Assembly: GCA_037043235.1 (NCBI GenBank)
Contig: JAWRVZ010000039.1
Coordinates: forward strand, 4,633,501 to 4,697,500
Direction of reading: 5' to 3'
Length of the DNA stretch: 64,000 nucleotides
Source of the DNA: Rhodeus uyekii
Taxonomy: Eukaryota; Chordata; Actinopteri; Cypriniformes; Acheilognathidae
Below are positions 1 to 11,862 of the stretch, piece after piece. Made by a program: the position numbers and the translations under genes. Within the stretch, counting starts at the first letter, position 1. Every line of letters begins with the position of its first letter. Under the pieces are notes generated by a model. That model had not been told where the DNA came from, did no database searches, and saw only the letters and a list, made by a program, of their open reading frames with translations.

Positions 1-838
1 TGTTTTGCATTTTACACATCTTATGCAAAAATAAGTGTTTTCCATTTTCAAAAGTAAGCTGTTAAATAATACATAGTATTGTACTTTTTATTATTAAAAA
101 ATATTACATTTTAGTTACTATAGCAATAAAATTATGTTTTGAATAATTACAGGCAACTAAGCCCTAAGCTTAATTATATTAATGATTAATATTTGTTAGT
201 GCATGTTTGTATAATCACACTGTAACAAGGGCACATTAAAATAACGTGTTCAAAAAAAGACTTAACCATTTGAACTTAAAGTATGAGTGGCAGTAGGTTA
301 CTATTTATGCCATATCTCTCTAACTCAGACAATAATAAGTACAGAATGATTGTAAAAGAGCATGAACAGAGAATAGGGGAAAATACCTCCATCCCCGGTT
401 GAGTGTTTGAGAACATATGACGCACTGGCATTTCATTGTTTTACAACAATTATGGAACAAACCATAATAGATTAAAATTATGTAAAACTAAATATTTTAG
501 AGTATTATAAAGACTTTATTAAGTCAAAAGGACGAACCAAAATGTTCCAATTTCATGCCTGTAAAATGGCTCCTTCCAGTGGCAACCAAGAAAGTGCATC
601 AAATGTTATTTAAAGACCAATTTTAAAATAAAGATAAAAAGGCAAAAAATTATATATATAAAAAAAAAACAATCTGGTGACATTTTTTAAGCTACTCAAA
701 TGGCTTGGTATATGGTATATAGATTTTGTCTATTCAAAGTCAGATTTTTGTCTGTCCACACTAAATAAAATAGTAAGTTGGCAGTTGTCTGATCTGATGA
801 AATAAAATCATTCATCTTTCTCATGCACAAAATTTGTG

Positions 839-879
<41 letters not shown>

Positions 880-2270
880 TGTGTGTCTGTCTGTCTGTCT
901 GTTATCACTGTAAACAGCATCAGTGATAAGTGAAATATATTAATTTAAATCCATATATTTTCAAATCAAACAGCTTCAAAATACAGTAAATCCTATAGAA
1001 AATAGACCACACTCCCAACAGCGCTTTCCGGTCTCAAAATCTCACAGACTGATTAGTCAGCCTTGATATTTTCTCTCATTTAAACACTATTTTAAAAAGA
1101 GAAATTATCATAATTTCCCACTAATTACAGATGTAAGAGTATAACTGGCACCTTAGCAACAGAATTTCTTACAACCCATGTGTGCATTTCTAATGTTACC
1201 CCAGATAGAACATAAAACATTAATGGGGGCAGGATTCTTTGCAAGCTGGTGATGAAATTATGGTGTAACCTTTATCAATGTACCAGAGTCTTCATGGCAG
1301 CGAAGCAAGGATGGATATCACAAAACAGCTATTCTTATTGCAAATGTTGTTATGATGACAAATCACAAAGAATAAAATAAAAAGAAAGAAAAGATTCTAA
1401 AATATAAAACATAAGATTTTCCTCTGACAAATGTGAAAGGGACTATTCTGCGGTGGAGTGTCATTGATAGATGTGGGCACTCATAATCTGAGAATGACCT
1501 TGTTCTCTTTCAGAAAACACATTATTATATAATGTGTATTGTACAATATACATATTCTACATTTAGGACATACTAATAAACTTTATCCAGAGACATGATA
1601 CACTCACAAAATGTTCATTTTGAGAGTCTTGTGTGCATACAGATTGATCATACATTGCAATATAAAATATTGTAAAACTGAATGAGATCAAAAAACCTAA
1701 GACCCCAGTAATAGGGTGAGAAAAGCAGACAGAGAGAGCAGTATTCATTTTGACTTGGCAACAAGACAAGATGAGGTTCAATCGGTTATATTAGTTTCAC
1801 ACAGTGAGAAGCGTGCAATGAATCCAAGCATGAGGTCGTATCAGAGTTTTAAGGCAATGGAGTGAAATGCTTTAGAAATTAAACATTTTTTTCATAATTT
1901 ACAGATTAGCTATTCAAAATTTAATGTAGACAATAATGCATCAGTATACCATATCAATTTATTATTGCATAATTTTCTATTTTCTACACTTTATTGGAAA
2001 CTGTGACAGTGGAAATGAATTGAAGAGAACGGGACTAGTCACACTTTTTACAACAGTGAATATTTCTTAAGGTTCATTGCTATATAGACACAAAATCCAG
2101 TCGCAAAAACAGCTATTGAACCTTTCCACCATTAATGATCAAGAAAAAAAAGATACAGTTTATTGGACACATGCTCAATATGTTCAGTGAAACCTGCCGT
2201 TAAACAACCATTAAAAGGCTTTTCAGTAAAATGTGCTGTAAAACAATTATGAAATACAAAATGCATGAAA
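1..2270. other. AT-rich non-coding DNA, no gene seen
   Basis: No open frame here has coding character or any recognisable domain. The stretch is AT-rich with many stops in all frames. The only notable structure is a GT microsatellite followed by CTGT repeats near 842-902. It could be intergenic DNA or an intron of a gene to the left; the sequence does not decide. Confidence 0.6.
842..902. repeat. (GT)n / (CTGT)n microsatellite
   Basis: About 45 bases of GT dinucleotides with one interruption run into three to four CTGT units. On the complementary strand the repeat reads as a run of Thr-His codons, which is not a gene. Confidence 0.9.
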
Positions 2271-2274
2271 TCAA

Positions 2275-3664
2275 GACTTAAAAAACTTAATCATCACAGT
2301 GTAACACCAAGTCAATTAAACTTGAAGCAGAAGTGATTGTGAATCAGTTTCACCTGCTTTGGTACAAATGAAAGTGACAACAGGTGCACTGGAGAGGTAA
2401 CAGTGAGACAACCCCCAAAAAGAGAATGAGTTTGCAGGTGATGGCCATAGACAATTGTTCACTGCTTTAGTTTTGTGTTTTGTTAGGGTCCTTGTCACTG
2501 TCTGTAGCATAAGGCAAGACCCGCAACCCAATCAAGTTGCACAGGCAGTTCTGCTCCTCCAGGACGGCACATCCATACATGCTGTCGCAAGGAGGTTTGG
2601 TGTGTCTCTCAGCACAGTTTCAAGAGTATGGAGTGACACAAAGAGATAGGCTGTTAAGGGACGTAGAAAGGCAAGAACCTAGCAGCAGGACCAGTTTCTG
2701 CTCCTTTCTGCGAGGAGGAGTACTGTCAGAGCCCTGCAAAATGACCAGCGTGCTACTGGTGTGCATGTTTCTGACCAAACTGTCAGAAACAGACTTAATG
2801 AGGGTGGCATGAGGGCCTGACGTCCTCTAGTGGGACCTGTGCTTACAGCTCAGCACTGTGCAGATTGAGTGGAATTTGCCAGAGAACACCAGGATTCAAG
2901 TCCCCCATTGTCGCCCCGTTCTCTTCATGGATGAGAGCAGCTTCCCACTGTGTAAATTCGACAGATGCGAAAGAGTCTGGAGGTGCCATGGGGAATGTTA
3001 TGCTGCGTACAACATCATCCAGCATGACCGGTTTGGCAGTGGGTCGGTAATGGTATACCGACCCACCGCTGGAATATCCTTGGAGGGTTGTGCAGACCTC
3101 CATGTACTAGCCAATGGTTCCCTTACTGCTGTTAAGTACCAGAATTAAATCCTTAGAGCCATTGTCAGACCTTATGCTGGTGAAGCGGGTCCATGACAAT
3201 GCCCAGCCTCATGTGGCTAGAGTGGTTGTCATTTTTTAGATGATAATGTCATTGATGCTATCGACTGACCGTCAAGTTCCATAGACCTGAATGATCAAGT
3301 AGCACTACAGAATGTCCACGAGGTCACTGATGCTCTGATCCAGGTCTGGGAGGAGATCCCTCAGGACACCAACCACCATCTCATCAGGAGCATGCCCAAA
3401 TGTTATTGTGACTGCATACTAACACATGGGGGCCATGAACTTGAAGTTTTTGAACTATGAAGTTTCAAGTTTTATCAGCCTTTAGATCTTTAAATCCAGC
3501 CCTCAGTGTGTTGATGGTTTTGGTTTCCATTGACTGTTGTCACATAATTTTATTCTTAACAAATTATAGAATGTATATAAATGAAAGATTTTCCAATTGA
3601 ATATTTAATTCATTTATACCCAGAGTATAATTTAAGCGTTCCCTTAAATATTTGTAGCAGTGTA
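2275..3664 (+). mobile_element. degenerate Tc1/mariner-family transposon
   Basis: A decayed Tc1-like DNA transposon in + orientation. Around 2540-2650 a helix-turn-helix remnant reads HAVARRFGVSLSTVSRVW, typical of the paired-like domain of Tc1 transposases. Around 2860-3150 a DDE-domain remnant shows MDESSFPL and the HDRFGSGSVMV segment. Around 3330-3400 an in-frame remnant of the C-terminal segment corresponds to DALIQVWEEIPQDT and HLIRSMP. Reading frames are broken by indels and stops, so no active transposase is encoded. Both ends resemble the ends of widespread fish Tc1 elements (the right end runs into GCAGTGTA at about 3664); the left boundary is approximate. Confidence 0.88.
2530..3420 (+). 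pseudogene. Tc1-like transposase pseudogene
   Basis: Transposase remnants lie in at least three frames, in the order HTH, DDE aspartate block, C-terminal block. Several frameshifts and the absence of one continuous frame show it is dead. The family normally encodes about 340 residues in one exon; the intact fragments here are below 100 residues. Confidence 0.85.
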
Positions 3665-4110
3665 TACACACTACCAATCAAACGTTTTGATAATTTAGCG
3701 AGAAGTCTCTTATGCTCCCAAACCTGCCTATATTTAATAGAAAATTTAGTAAAATAAATAGTAATATAGTGAAATACTAGTACAATTTAAAATAGGTTTT
3801 CTATCTGAATATATTTTAAATATAATTCATTCTTCTAATACAAAGCTGATTTTCAGCTCCAGTCTTCAGTTACATGATCCTTCAGAAATTATTCTAACAT
3901 GATTATTTGCTGCTCTGACAATTCTTATACATTTTTAAAACAGTTGTGCTTTTCTTTTGTGGACAAAATGTATTATTTGTTTCCAAGATTCTTTGATAAT
4001 AACAAAAATACCTATTTTATTTGAAATACAAATATTTTGTATCATGTAAAAATCTCTATATAGTAACTTGTGATCAATTTAATGTATTCTTGCTGAATAA
4101 ACGTATTGAT
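3665..4110 (-). mobile_element. non-autonomous DNA element (CACTACC-type ends)
   Basis: It abuts the Tc1-like element. The left end reads CACTACCAATCAAACGTTTT, close to the common fish terminal inverted repeat of non-autonomous Tc1-type elements. The body, read on the - strand, contains AGCACAACTGTTTT and GATCATGT..ACTGAAGACTGG, which recur in + orientation at about 48,830-49,170. The two copies show it is a dispersed repeat. No coding capacity is seen. Confidence 0.65.
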
Positions 4111-4870
4111 TTTTTTATATATAAAAATAAATCTTACTGGCCCAACATAGATGTCCATTTAAAATAAATATGACAACTTGCCCAACTTGACAGCTAAGAT
4201 AAGTTCAGTGTAAATCTGCCTTCATTCTAAAGTTAACACCTATATAAACGATGATATCCAACAGCTAAAGAAGAAATATAACATTCTACCCTTACTTGGG
4301 AGAACAGAATTCATCCACACACACAAAATTTAAGAAAGCTTTGAACTTGATGTATGAAACCAACATACAAAACCCCATCTAGAGCAACACACACATTCGT
4401 GTAATTTAACTGTATCGAAAAATCCCGTTGTTACTGAGATACAGCCTTTGTGACAACTTCTCAGTGTGACAACTAGCCCCGGTCTCTGTTATACCGAAAT
4501 GGAAGTGTGGTGCAAATCAAAACAAGCTAATGAGTGTTTTTACAGCAAAAGACTTGACTTTTTTTCTTTTGCAAACAATGGTCTTAAAGATGAAACCTCA
4601 TTATACATGTCCAAAGCATAAACGGATCAGGACAAATGTGGCAACAAAGTTTCAACTCGGGCAACATTCCAGCAGGTCTGATGCAACAGGGCTGCAACAA
4701 GAGTTACATCTCCATAGTGTAATATAGTGTCCTTCCTCGTCGCATGTGGTTAAATAGTGCTTTACATGGTTCTCTGTGCTTAGATTTAGATCCAGTCTGG
4801 TTTTGTTCAACTGGACCCACTTTAATAATCATCAGGATTAAATTATCCTCTACACTTCAAAGGGAAATGC
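4111..4870. other. AT-rich flank upstream of atf5, no gene seen
   Basis: This is intergenic sequence between the transposon cluster and the atf5 promoter. No convincing coding frame or RNA gene is seen. Confidence 0.5.
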
Positions 4871-4873
4871 GCA

Positions 4874-4880
4874 TATAAAA
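4874..4880 (+). promoter_or_regulatory. TATA box of putative distal atf5 promoter
   Basis: TATAAAA sits 5' of a locally CpG-richer stretch (about 4870-5230) that ends in a strong splice donor (GA|GTAAGTG at 5227). Transcription would be expected to begin about 30 bases downstream, near 4905. Assignment to atf5 is inferred from proximity, strand and the donor. Confidence 0.5.
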
Positions 4881-4904
4881 CGCGTTTGCAGACAACTTTT
4901 CTCG

Positions 4905-5226
4905 AGATCAAGCGGGAAATCACATTGCTCTGCTGACTGATTTGTGGACTCGAGGCTGAAGTTCTGGATTGAACTTGTCCCGTTGAATTGGACTCTGCGC
5001 TGAGGGGCGAGGCGGCGGATGGATACGAGCTCGTGTGATGCGGTTACTGTTTGGTTTGACGTGATACTCCTCTGTTCTCCAAAACTTTTGAACGATTTAT
5101 CGTGTAACCGATCAGTCTCGACATCAAATGAAGAAGAGTGAGACAATGTTCTGGTAAATTGAAAACGTGAGCTCCTCCACAGCGGTTTACTGCGCTCATC
5201 AGACCTGACCACCTCAGCACGATGGA
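4905..5226 (+). other. putative alternative non-coding first exon (1a) of atf5, multiple uORFs
   Basis: The segment is bounded by the TATA box upstream and the donor GTAAGTG at 5227-5233. It holds several ATGs that would be upstream ORFs: one of about 40 codons starting near 5013 (MDTSSC...), one of 8 codons (MRLLFGLT), one of 9 codons (MKKSETMFW), and a terminal ATG at 5222 whose frame is interrupted by the donor. If spliced to exon 2 (6447), that last ATG makes a short out-of-frame peptide ending at a TGA within exon 2. Mammalian ATF5 and ATF4 mRNAs are known to be controlled by uORFs. An open frame on the opposite strand over this region looks like a shadow. Confidence 0.45.
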
Positions 5227-6180
5227 GTAAGTGTCAACTTTCATTCAGACTTTTATATGAGCTACAACTTCCTGTGATAGTGTATATCTCAGTTTAACTA
5301 GAGTTTCTGAACTCGAGAATAACCTGCAGAAATCTATAGAGATGGGCTTTCACCACGACATTTATTATAGCTTAGTTTGAACTCTCATTTAAAACTCAGA
5401 AATGACTTAACTTAGTTTTTAAATACTTTCTGTACTGCACACAAGCTTCTTTTGTATTCTTTTAGAAAAGAATACAGTGTGAGGGTTTATTTTCAGTCAC
5501 TTTTTGCCTTTTGATGTTTCTGAGTGGATTTATTAAATATTATTATTATTATATATAATAATTATTATTATTTAATATATATTAAAATCCTTTTTTAAAT
5601 TAATATTTTAAGGCTTTACTTTAGCCTCTGTTTTACATTTACACTGACCTTGACTAGAGGCATCATATTACAGCATATAGCTCTAGCAAAAGGTCATATT
5701 CATTGTTTAGATGGTTTTATTATTACTTAAAAAAATATATTGCACTCTATCTTATCAATTCAGTCAATTTAACTTAAAATAGTTTTGTATTTATTCATTT
5801 TCATGATACTCTATGAAACTGTGCATCTTTTATGTGTAACAAAAATGTCATTTTTGAGTTTAGTGTTTTTATTCAAATTTATGGCATCTGGAAATCTGAA
5901 TTAACAATTTATATTTTTTTATATTTTAATATAGGTTTCAGTTTTTCACATCTCTTTCCTGTATGAGGCATTTCTTCGATTCTCATGCGTTGTACGCAAT
6001 TTACCATTTCAATCGAAACGCAGCAAATTGTGGCGGCATAGATTATTCCCAGGAAGACTCCCCTCATTTGCACAGCCGGCTTAAGAGCTCCCTCTTTCCT
6101 ACTGGCTAACGAAGGCCAATCATAGGCGGAGGGAGGAGTCTGCACAGACGTAGGACTAAATTGGTAAGCAGTACGACACT
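5227..6180 (+). other. atf5 5' intron / inter-promoter region
   Basis: AT-rich sequence between the two putative first exons. If the distal promoter is used it is part of a 1.2 kb intron (5227-6446). No gene-like content is seen. Confidence 0.45.
6116..6120 (+). promoter_or_regulatory. CCAAT box of proximal atf5 promoter
   Basis: CCAAT within GGCCAATCATAGG lies about 110 bases upstream of the first coding ATG, in a locally GC-richer stretch. No TATA box is obvious at the matching distance, which fits a CCAAT-type promoter. Promoter function is inferred from its position just 5' of the coding first exon. Confidence 0.4.
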
Positions 6181-6221
6181 TTTATTTTGTCCGATTGTTG
6201 GTGGGAACCGCACTGCAGCGT

Positions 6222-6230
6222 ATGTGTTAA
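6222..6230 (+). CDS. two-codon uORF overlapping the atf5 start codon
   Basis: ATG TGT TAA ends on the same A that begins the main ATG (TAATG at 6228-6232). The peptide would be Met-Cys. Such a minimal ORF could give termination-coupled re-initiation or block the start depending on stress state. Its presence in mRNA depends on the proximal transcription start lying upstream of 6222, which is likely but unproven. Confidence 0.5.
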   Translation: MC

Positions 6231-8038
6231 TGGCGTACAGTAAGTAAAGCAAATATTTTGGTCATCCACATCGTTTCATCTTTTTTTTTTCAATGTCTAC
6301 TTGCATGTATTGTATTGTTTAGCTGGATTATATATAGATATTCATAGTTCAGTGTTATATTTACAACCATGCATGTGTTGAAAATATTCCATCTGTATTT
6401 TGAATTATATTATAATGATATAATGCTGAATTGTTTTTCTCAACAGATTGGATGACAAAAACCTTTGACACTTACCCAAACTCAACTTCCACGGAATCTT
6501 CTCCTGGTTCCTCCATCCCACCTTCGCCTTTGGAGCATGATGTCCAAATGCCCTCCGACTTGGAGGTTATGACCACTCTTCTTAAAGAAGAACTGGCTCA
6601 ACTGGAGGATTATTACCTATATGAATCAAGTCCTATGAAATTGGAAAAATGGCAAAAATGTGACAAAAGCCTACAAGCTATGGCTACGCAGTCATACTAC
6701 CAGTTACCCTGCGCTTCATACAATGTAAACCAATCTGAAACAAATCCAAGGGTGGTCTCCCTGGCGACTGGAGAGCTCGACCTGCGAGGTTTCTGTGGGG
6801 GCTCTATGAGCCGACCGAAAATAGCTAGACCCGGCCCCTACAGCTACATTCGGACACACTGCAATAGCCAAAGAATATCAGCAAACGGATGTAAAGACGT
6901 GGAGGTGTTTGAGAAAGAAACGTGGACTTTCAAAGGGACTCATTCAGGTTACGCAGAGTTGGCTTTTGACCAGTGCTCTGTCGACAAATCTTTCGGAAAG
7001 AACCATGGCAGCGCAAAGAAGGTTCGAGAATGTGCTATACTATTGAAGGAAGAAGAAAAAAGTTGCTTCTCAGAAGACTTGTTTTACCGAGCAGAGATGA
7101 TGAGAAGTTATGATCTCGGTGGGTCCCTGGAGCCCCACCACAGGAGAGAGGGCCAGAGCCACGGGATGAAGATGCTCGGCCACGACGGGATTGCCATGCC
7201 GATTTTGCAGTGCGCCGAGAACGAGAGCTGTCCGCCGTATAAACAATCCGAAGTAGCCGAGTGTTACTTTCATCAGATTACTGCCAATTTAGAGCCATAT
7301 CATGGCTACATGAATGAAATCGAGCAGCCAATCAGAACTGGGGCTGTTGATATTCAGAATAATGACTACTTGCACCATGAATGCCTTGGGGATCAAAGCT
7401 TTGAATGTCTGTCCGGTGACAGTGTTGGGTCCTCTTTGGAGTTGCCTGTCCAGAAACCGCTACAAAGGTCACGGGAAAGTCAGTGTGTGTTTAAGCCAGA
7501 TGTTAAAGTAGGTTCGTCAGAGAGAAACCATGGAGAACGCAAGCAGAAGAAGAGAGACCAGAACAAGTCTGCTGCCCACAGGTACTGTAGCTATTTTTTT
7601 CTTTTTTAATCTGTGTTTTACAGGGACAAATAAAGTTGTCGCCTTGGTTAGTTAGTCCAGCGGTTCCCAACCACAAGACCTGAAATGGGTGTGCAAAAGG
7701 GATGTGGATGGAAACCCCTGAGTTAGTCAGATTAAAGCATGCGCTATTAAAAACTAAGCCAGTTAAGAAAGCATGTTTTGTTGTGGATCATACGAGCAGA
7801 AAAGCTGAACCATGCTATTTTATTCTACAAATGTTGCCATAAAAACAATAGGTACCGTCAGCGTAAGAGGGCGGAGCAGGACTGTTTGGAGGAGGAGCTT
7901 CATGGTTTGGAAGGGCGGAACAGAGAACTACGGGACAAAGCAGAATCTGTAGAGAGAGAGATTCAGTATGTGAAAGATCTCCTGATTGAAGTCTACAAGG
8001 CTCGCAGTCAGCGCTTAAAAGAGGATTCCAGTGCCTAA
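6230..8038 (+). CDS. ATF5, bZIP stress-response transcription factor
   Basis: Three coding exons: 6230-6239, 6447-7581, 7852-8038; 443 residues. The 10-base first exon (ATG GCG TAC A) ends at a GTAAGT donor and joins in frame to exon 2, giving MAYNWMTKTF. This matches the DWMTE segment of mammalian ATF5, and the following SDLEVMTTLLKEELAQLED matches ATF5's PDLEAMASLLKKELEQMED. The basic region (about residues 367-388) and leucine zipper end with EREIQYVKDLLIEVYKARSQ, diagnostic of ATF5 rather than ATF4. ATF5 is a nuclear bZIP factor of the ATF4 branch that binds CRE/CARE-type DNA as a dimer in the integrated stress and mitochondrial stress responses. The central region is much longer than in human ATF5 (282 residues). 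An in-frame ATG at 6452 is an alternative start if the distal leader is used. Whether it is the a or b fish paralogue is unresolved. Confidence 0.93.
7582..7851 (+). other. atf5 intron splitting the bZIP basic region
   Basis: GT at 7582 and AG at 7850-7851. The intron interrupts an AGG codon inside the basic region, between the SAAH and YRQRKR segments. It holds a short repeat-like stretch near 7655-7725 (CAGCGGTTCCCAACC), resembling the end of an hAT-type MITE. Confidence 0.85.
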
Positions 8039-9290
8039 ACCGTCTTCTACCAGCATTTAACTCATACCAGGCTCTGACAGCATGTTTTTATGCTCCGAAT
8101 AGTTAGTGAACCTCAAAAAAAAAAGAGCTCAAGTATTAAAATGGTTTTGTTTTTCCAAAGCGAAAACCGCATGGTTTCATGAAACTGAGAGCATAATATC
8201 TGAAGCACTGTGATGATAGCTTTGAGTACATTCTAATCACCTAGCTTGGTATTTCAATTTACAGCGATATATTTAATGAAAAGCTGCCCGTCAAGATTTG
8301 ACTGAATTTCACATGGGACATTACATTTCTTTAACCCTACAGACTTGTTTTTAGTGTACAAAATAATATATTCTGTACAGGCTTGCTCCGTTCTTTATTT
8401 ATCATGAAAAATCATGCAGCACAACATAATGAGAAATTGTAATAATGTAGCGACATGGTCAAAATTCTCAATATTGTAATAATGCAAAGCACTGCAATGT
8501 AAAATGTCACTTTTTTGTCGTCTGTCCTTTTTTGCGTTATAATTTCATGTATTTCCTTATGTTTCTCCTTTATTTGTGAAATATCTCATGTAATTATATA
8601 TAAAATACAGGATAAATTGTGCTTTTGCAATGTTATTTAATTTGCTTTCAAATCTATTTTAATCTAAGGTTTATAGAATATTAATGACTGATTTTTTTGG
8701 CTCAGGTATGGAGTGCATGTCAAATACATTGAAAAGCATGTTGGGTTACAATTTATTGCATGACCCAAAATAAGAAATGAATGCTTTTGTGCATTATGAC
8801 AATATGTAGAATTTTTTATTTTGCCCATTTGTTTTATTCTCATTAACATTGTGCTTTGAAAATGTGCATTTTTTAAATTAATATGTAATCAGTATGAGAT
8901 ATAGATTGTTTTTATGCAGGTTTGCGGAAAACAATCACTGCCATTTGCTACAGGACTTTACAATTCAGAAGATTTTGAATGATTTCAACATTTTTGAACA
9001 GGTGCACATTACTACGGTAATATACTGTGCCTCTGAAAACAGACAAGCGTAGCAAATCTGAATGCATTTATTTCTGCAGGTTCTAATGTGTTTCAGAATC
9101 TACCAACACTTGATTAATAAATACAAATTATATTGTGCAGTAATTCTTATTTTTGGTTGATTCAAATGTCAATAAATGATTCTTAAATATTTTATGAATA
9201 TTGTGATTGAGTAATTATTTTGCTTGTTTACACACAGACATATGATGCCTGTGCAAATGCAAATAAACCACTGAAAATAAAACATTTCAG
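8039..9290 (+). other. atf5 3' UTR and flank
   Basis: AT-rich sequence after the stop codon. AATAAA signals occur near 9118, 9172 and 9263-9278, any of which could set the mRNA end. No further gene is seen. Confidence 0.55.
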
Positions 9291-9944
9291 TCATTTTTCC
9301 AAGCAACTAAAAGGCGACCGTCTGTAACGATTGATGGAAATACACTATAATTATTAGGAAAGGATCAAAAGCATATTTTCAAGACATTTGAAAATACAAA
9401 CGAGTTGTTGAACTAACATATTTACATTTCTTTAGCATCCATTTGATAAGAAAAGCTTTGGTAAGAAATAATCAAATATTTATTTTTTGCATGCATGTGG
9501 CGATAAATTCTTTCTTAAAATTCTTTCGTCTTCATTGGCGTTATATATAGCTTTATGAACATACATTGAATTTTTTTGTCATTAAATAGCCCTAGCTTTA
9601 TTAATAATTTACACTTTCAATATTCGGAAAACAATAGTTTTTTAATGGAAAATTGACAGCAAACTGAAATGCTTTAAAATCTTTTGATTATTATAACTCA
9701 TAACTATGTTTATCGTCACATTTTTACCTTATTAGACATGTGGCTGGTTGTAATGTGTGATGTGGCCTCACGATGGCATCAAAGGAATAAACGAGACGGC
9801 AGGCAACTGTGTTCCTGTTCTGTTTGCTGAAAGAAATCTTGCCGGTCCAGATCCCGCGCAGAGAATCCAGTGTCCAGTTTACGCCGGGTTTGACCCAGAC
9901 TTTGTTGCAATCTGGGCTGTGAATAACATACAGTTGCAGGAAAA
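9291..9944. other. intergenic; open frames of unknown meaning at 9757-9981
   Basis: Mostly AT-rich. The part 9757-9981 is GC-richer and open on both strands. The + frame contains GPDPAQRIQCPVYAGFDPDF, which I do not recognise. It leads directly into the duplicated block that starts near 9945 and is absent from the second copy, so it may be a remnant of an unidentified element. Confidence 0.35.
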
Positions 9945-10755
9945 ATGGTGGGACCCATGGGATTTCTGCAGAAATTGCTAATCCTAAATATCGATCTGAG
10001 GTCATACTAATAGGTAAATAGGTCATGCAGTCTTGACGCAGTCTTTTTTCTGTAAGACTCCAAATGAAACGTCTTAACCCATAATTCAGCAGAATCGAAA
10101 TGAGGTTAATTTTAATTTGGTGAAAACGGAATACGATTCTATTTTTGTAATTTGTGATTTTCCAATTTCTCACATTTTAATTGTAATTAAAGAATATTAA
10201 AAATGTTACAAATACAGTTTAAATAACAAAACAGAAAGAAAAAAAATATTAGTTGGGACGAGTTTATTGTACCCCGGAGTCATCTAACCACATTTAACCA
10301 CCTTATTTTTTTTCAATTATTTCACCTATGATTCACCAATGGTGCAACATCATTACAATGGTTTCATACCTAAAGATGTTTCTTATTGTGGTTTCTAAAC
10401 ACTCCTGCTCGCCTACCTGTGTGAAGCAATCCTGATGTTGGGACAAAGAGTTCTGTATGATACATAACAACAAAAAAATTGTTTCTGAAATTTCTTGACT
10501 TAAGTGTAGGTCTTTTACAAATCATAATTGCTGTCTTTATTTCCAGCGCCGGAATCGTATTCACTGTGAAGTGTGACTTATGAAGACATACTTCTGACAT
10601 TGCAAGGTGAGACGGGTGTTGATGTGAAGCTTAAGAGGCGTTAATCTGAGACCCTCAAAAAACGGCAAAGGCCATTTCACTAAGCGGTCTGTTTACCTTT
10701 CAGCTTACTGTGCTTGAAAATATATATTAAAATCTGCTTCACAGAACTGGTGGGT
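9945..10755. repeat. duplicated block, copy 1
   Basis: About 0.8 kb with clear collinear similarity to 13,520-14,275. Shared landmarks include AGACTCCAAATGAAACGTCT, CCATAATTCAGCAGAATC, CTGTGTGAAGCAAT.CTGATG, TTTCTTGACTTAAGTG and AAAATCTGCTTCACAGA. By eye the copies are roughly 80% identical with small indels. The right end carries an AT-rich TATA-like stretch. Open - strand frames in both copies start with MS..CL.KSH.TVN.IPALEIKT, but amino acid identity is no better than base identity, which argues against coding. Confidence 0.85.
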
Positions 10756-11860
10756 GTGTAATTCTAAACAAGATTTCCATATGAAGATTGTGGTTGCTTT
10801 TAAAGTTATTGTTTTTTATGTTGTTTTTTGTTTTGTTTTACTAATACGTTTTAACTAACTCTAAAGCGTCCAGCTAAAAATTAAAGAGATGTATGAGCTT
10901 AGTATGTTTTCAACTATTACCATCTTCTTTGACACAAATAAAACAAGTAATGGTATGTTCTATTAAAGCGACATAATGTACAGTTAGATATTTCCCTACT
11001 TTCGTGTGTATGTCCAAATAGTAGTGCTAAAATCTCTGTGGATTATTTTTTATATACCAACCTATTTTGTCAAGGGCTGTGTCACACCGCAGTTATACAA
11101 AGGTTTACACTCTTGTAAAGGCATTATGGGTAACTTTTCAAACATAATTTCTGTATGTGTGTCCCCAAACACCGATTCAAAAATTATTAAGAAAAGATAC
11201 TACAACATAAATTGAAAAGCTCTATTTATAATAAATACACACAATCCATTTGTGACTAATTGTGAAAGTTTGTAAATGTGGTTTTGTAAATGATGTTTTT
11301 ATTACTACACTAGTTTCTATTATTTCTTGTTCAAATGGCAGATGACACTGTTCACATTTTGTTTGTTGGATTGTATGATTTTTTTTCTTTTTTTAGGTGA
11401 AGACTCTACTTTGAGAGCTGTCAACATTCAGAGTTTAAAGGAATAAACAGAAATTCAGAATTAAGTGATCATCTTTCTGTTTGAGAGAGTTTTGACTATT
11501 GATATTTATTTTAATGCGACTCTCCAGCTCTCTATGATGTGGGATCAAATGAACCATCAACAGGAAAAGTAAATCATGTTGTTTTAAAATTATTACAACT
11601 GTATCAAGTAACTATTGCACTAAGAATAGAATAGAAGAAGAATAGAACTATTGCATAAAGAATAGTTTGCAGTTTCATCAGCAGAAGCTTCAAGTCTCAC
11701 AAGGAGTTCGTAAGCCGCCCCACTTACAATAACATTATCACAGCAATTATACTCTAACAGAGGGAGCTAATTACAGCATTACTGAAGGTTAAACTGATTG
11801 GCTAAGAAAGAAAGGTAAACAAAATAATTAATTGTCCACACAAGAGCAGATAGAAGCATA
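10756..11860. other. intergenic AT-rich DNA, no gene seen
   Basis: No coding frame of recognisable content, no RNA gene and no obvious element ends between the duplicated block and the tandem repeat. Confidence 0.5.
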
Positions 11861-11862
11861 TT

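Noticed and set aside
4850..5212. 120-codon open frame on the - strand over the putative atf5 leader
   Set aside because: It runs antisense to a TATA-plus-donor exon candidate, has no recognisable domain and depends on local CpG-rich composition.
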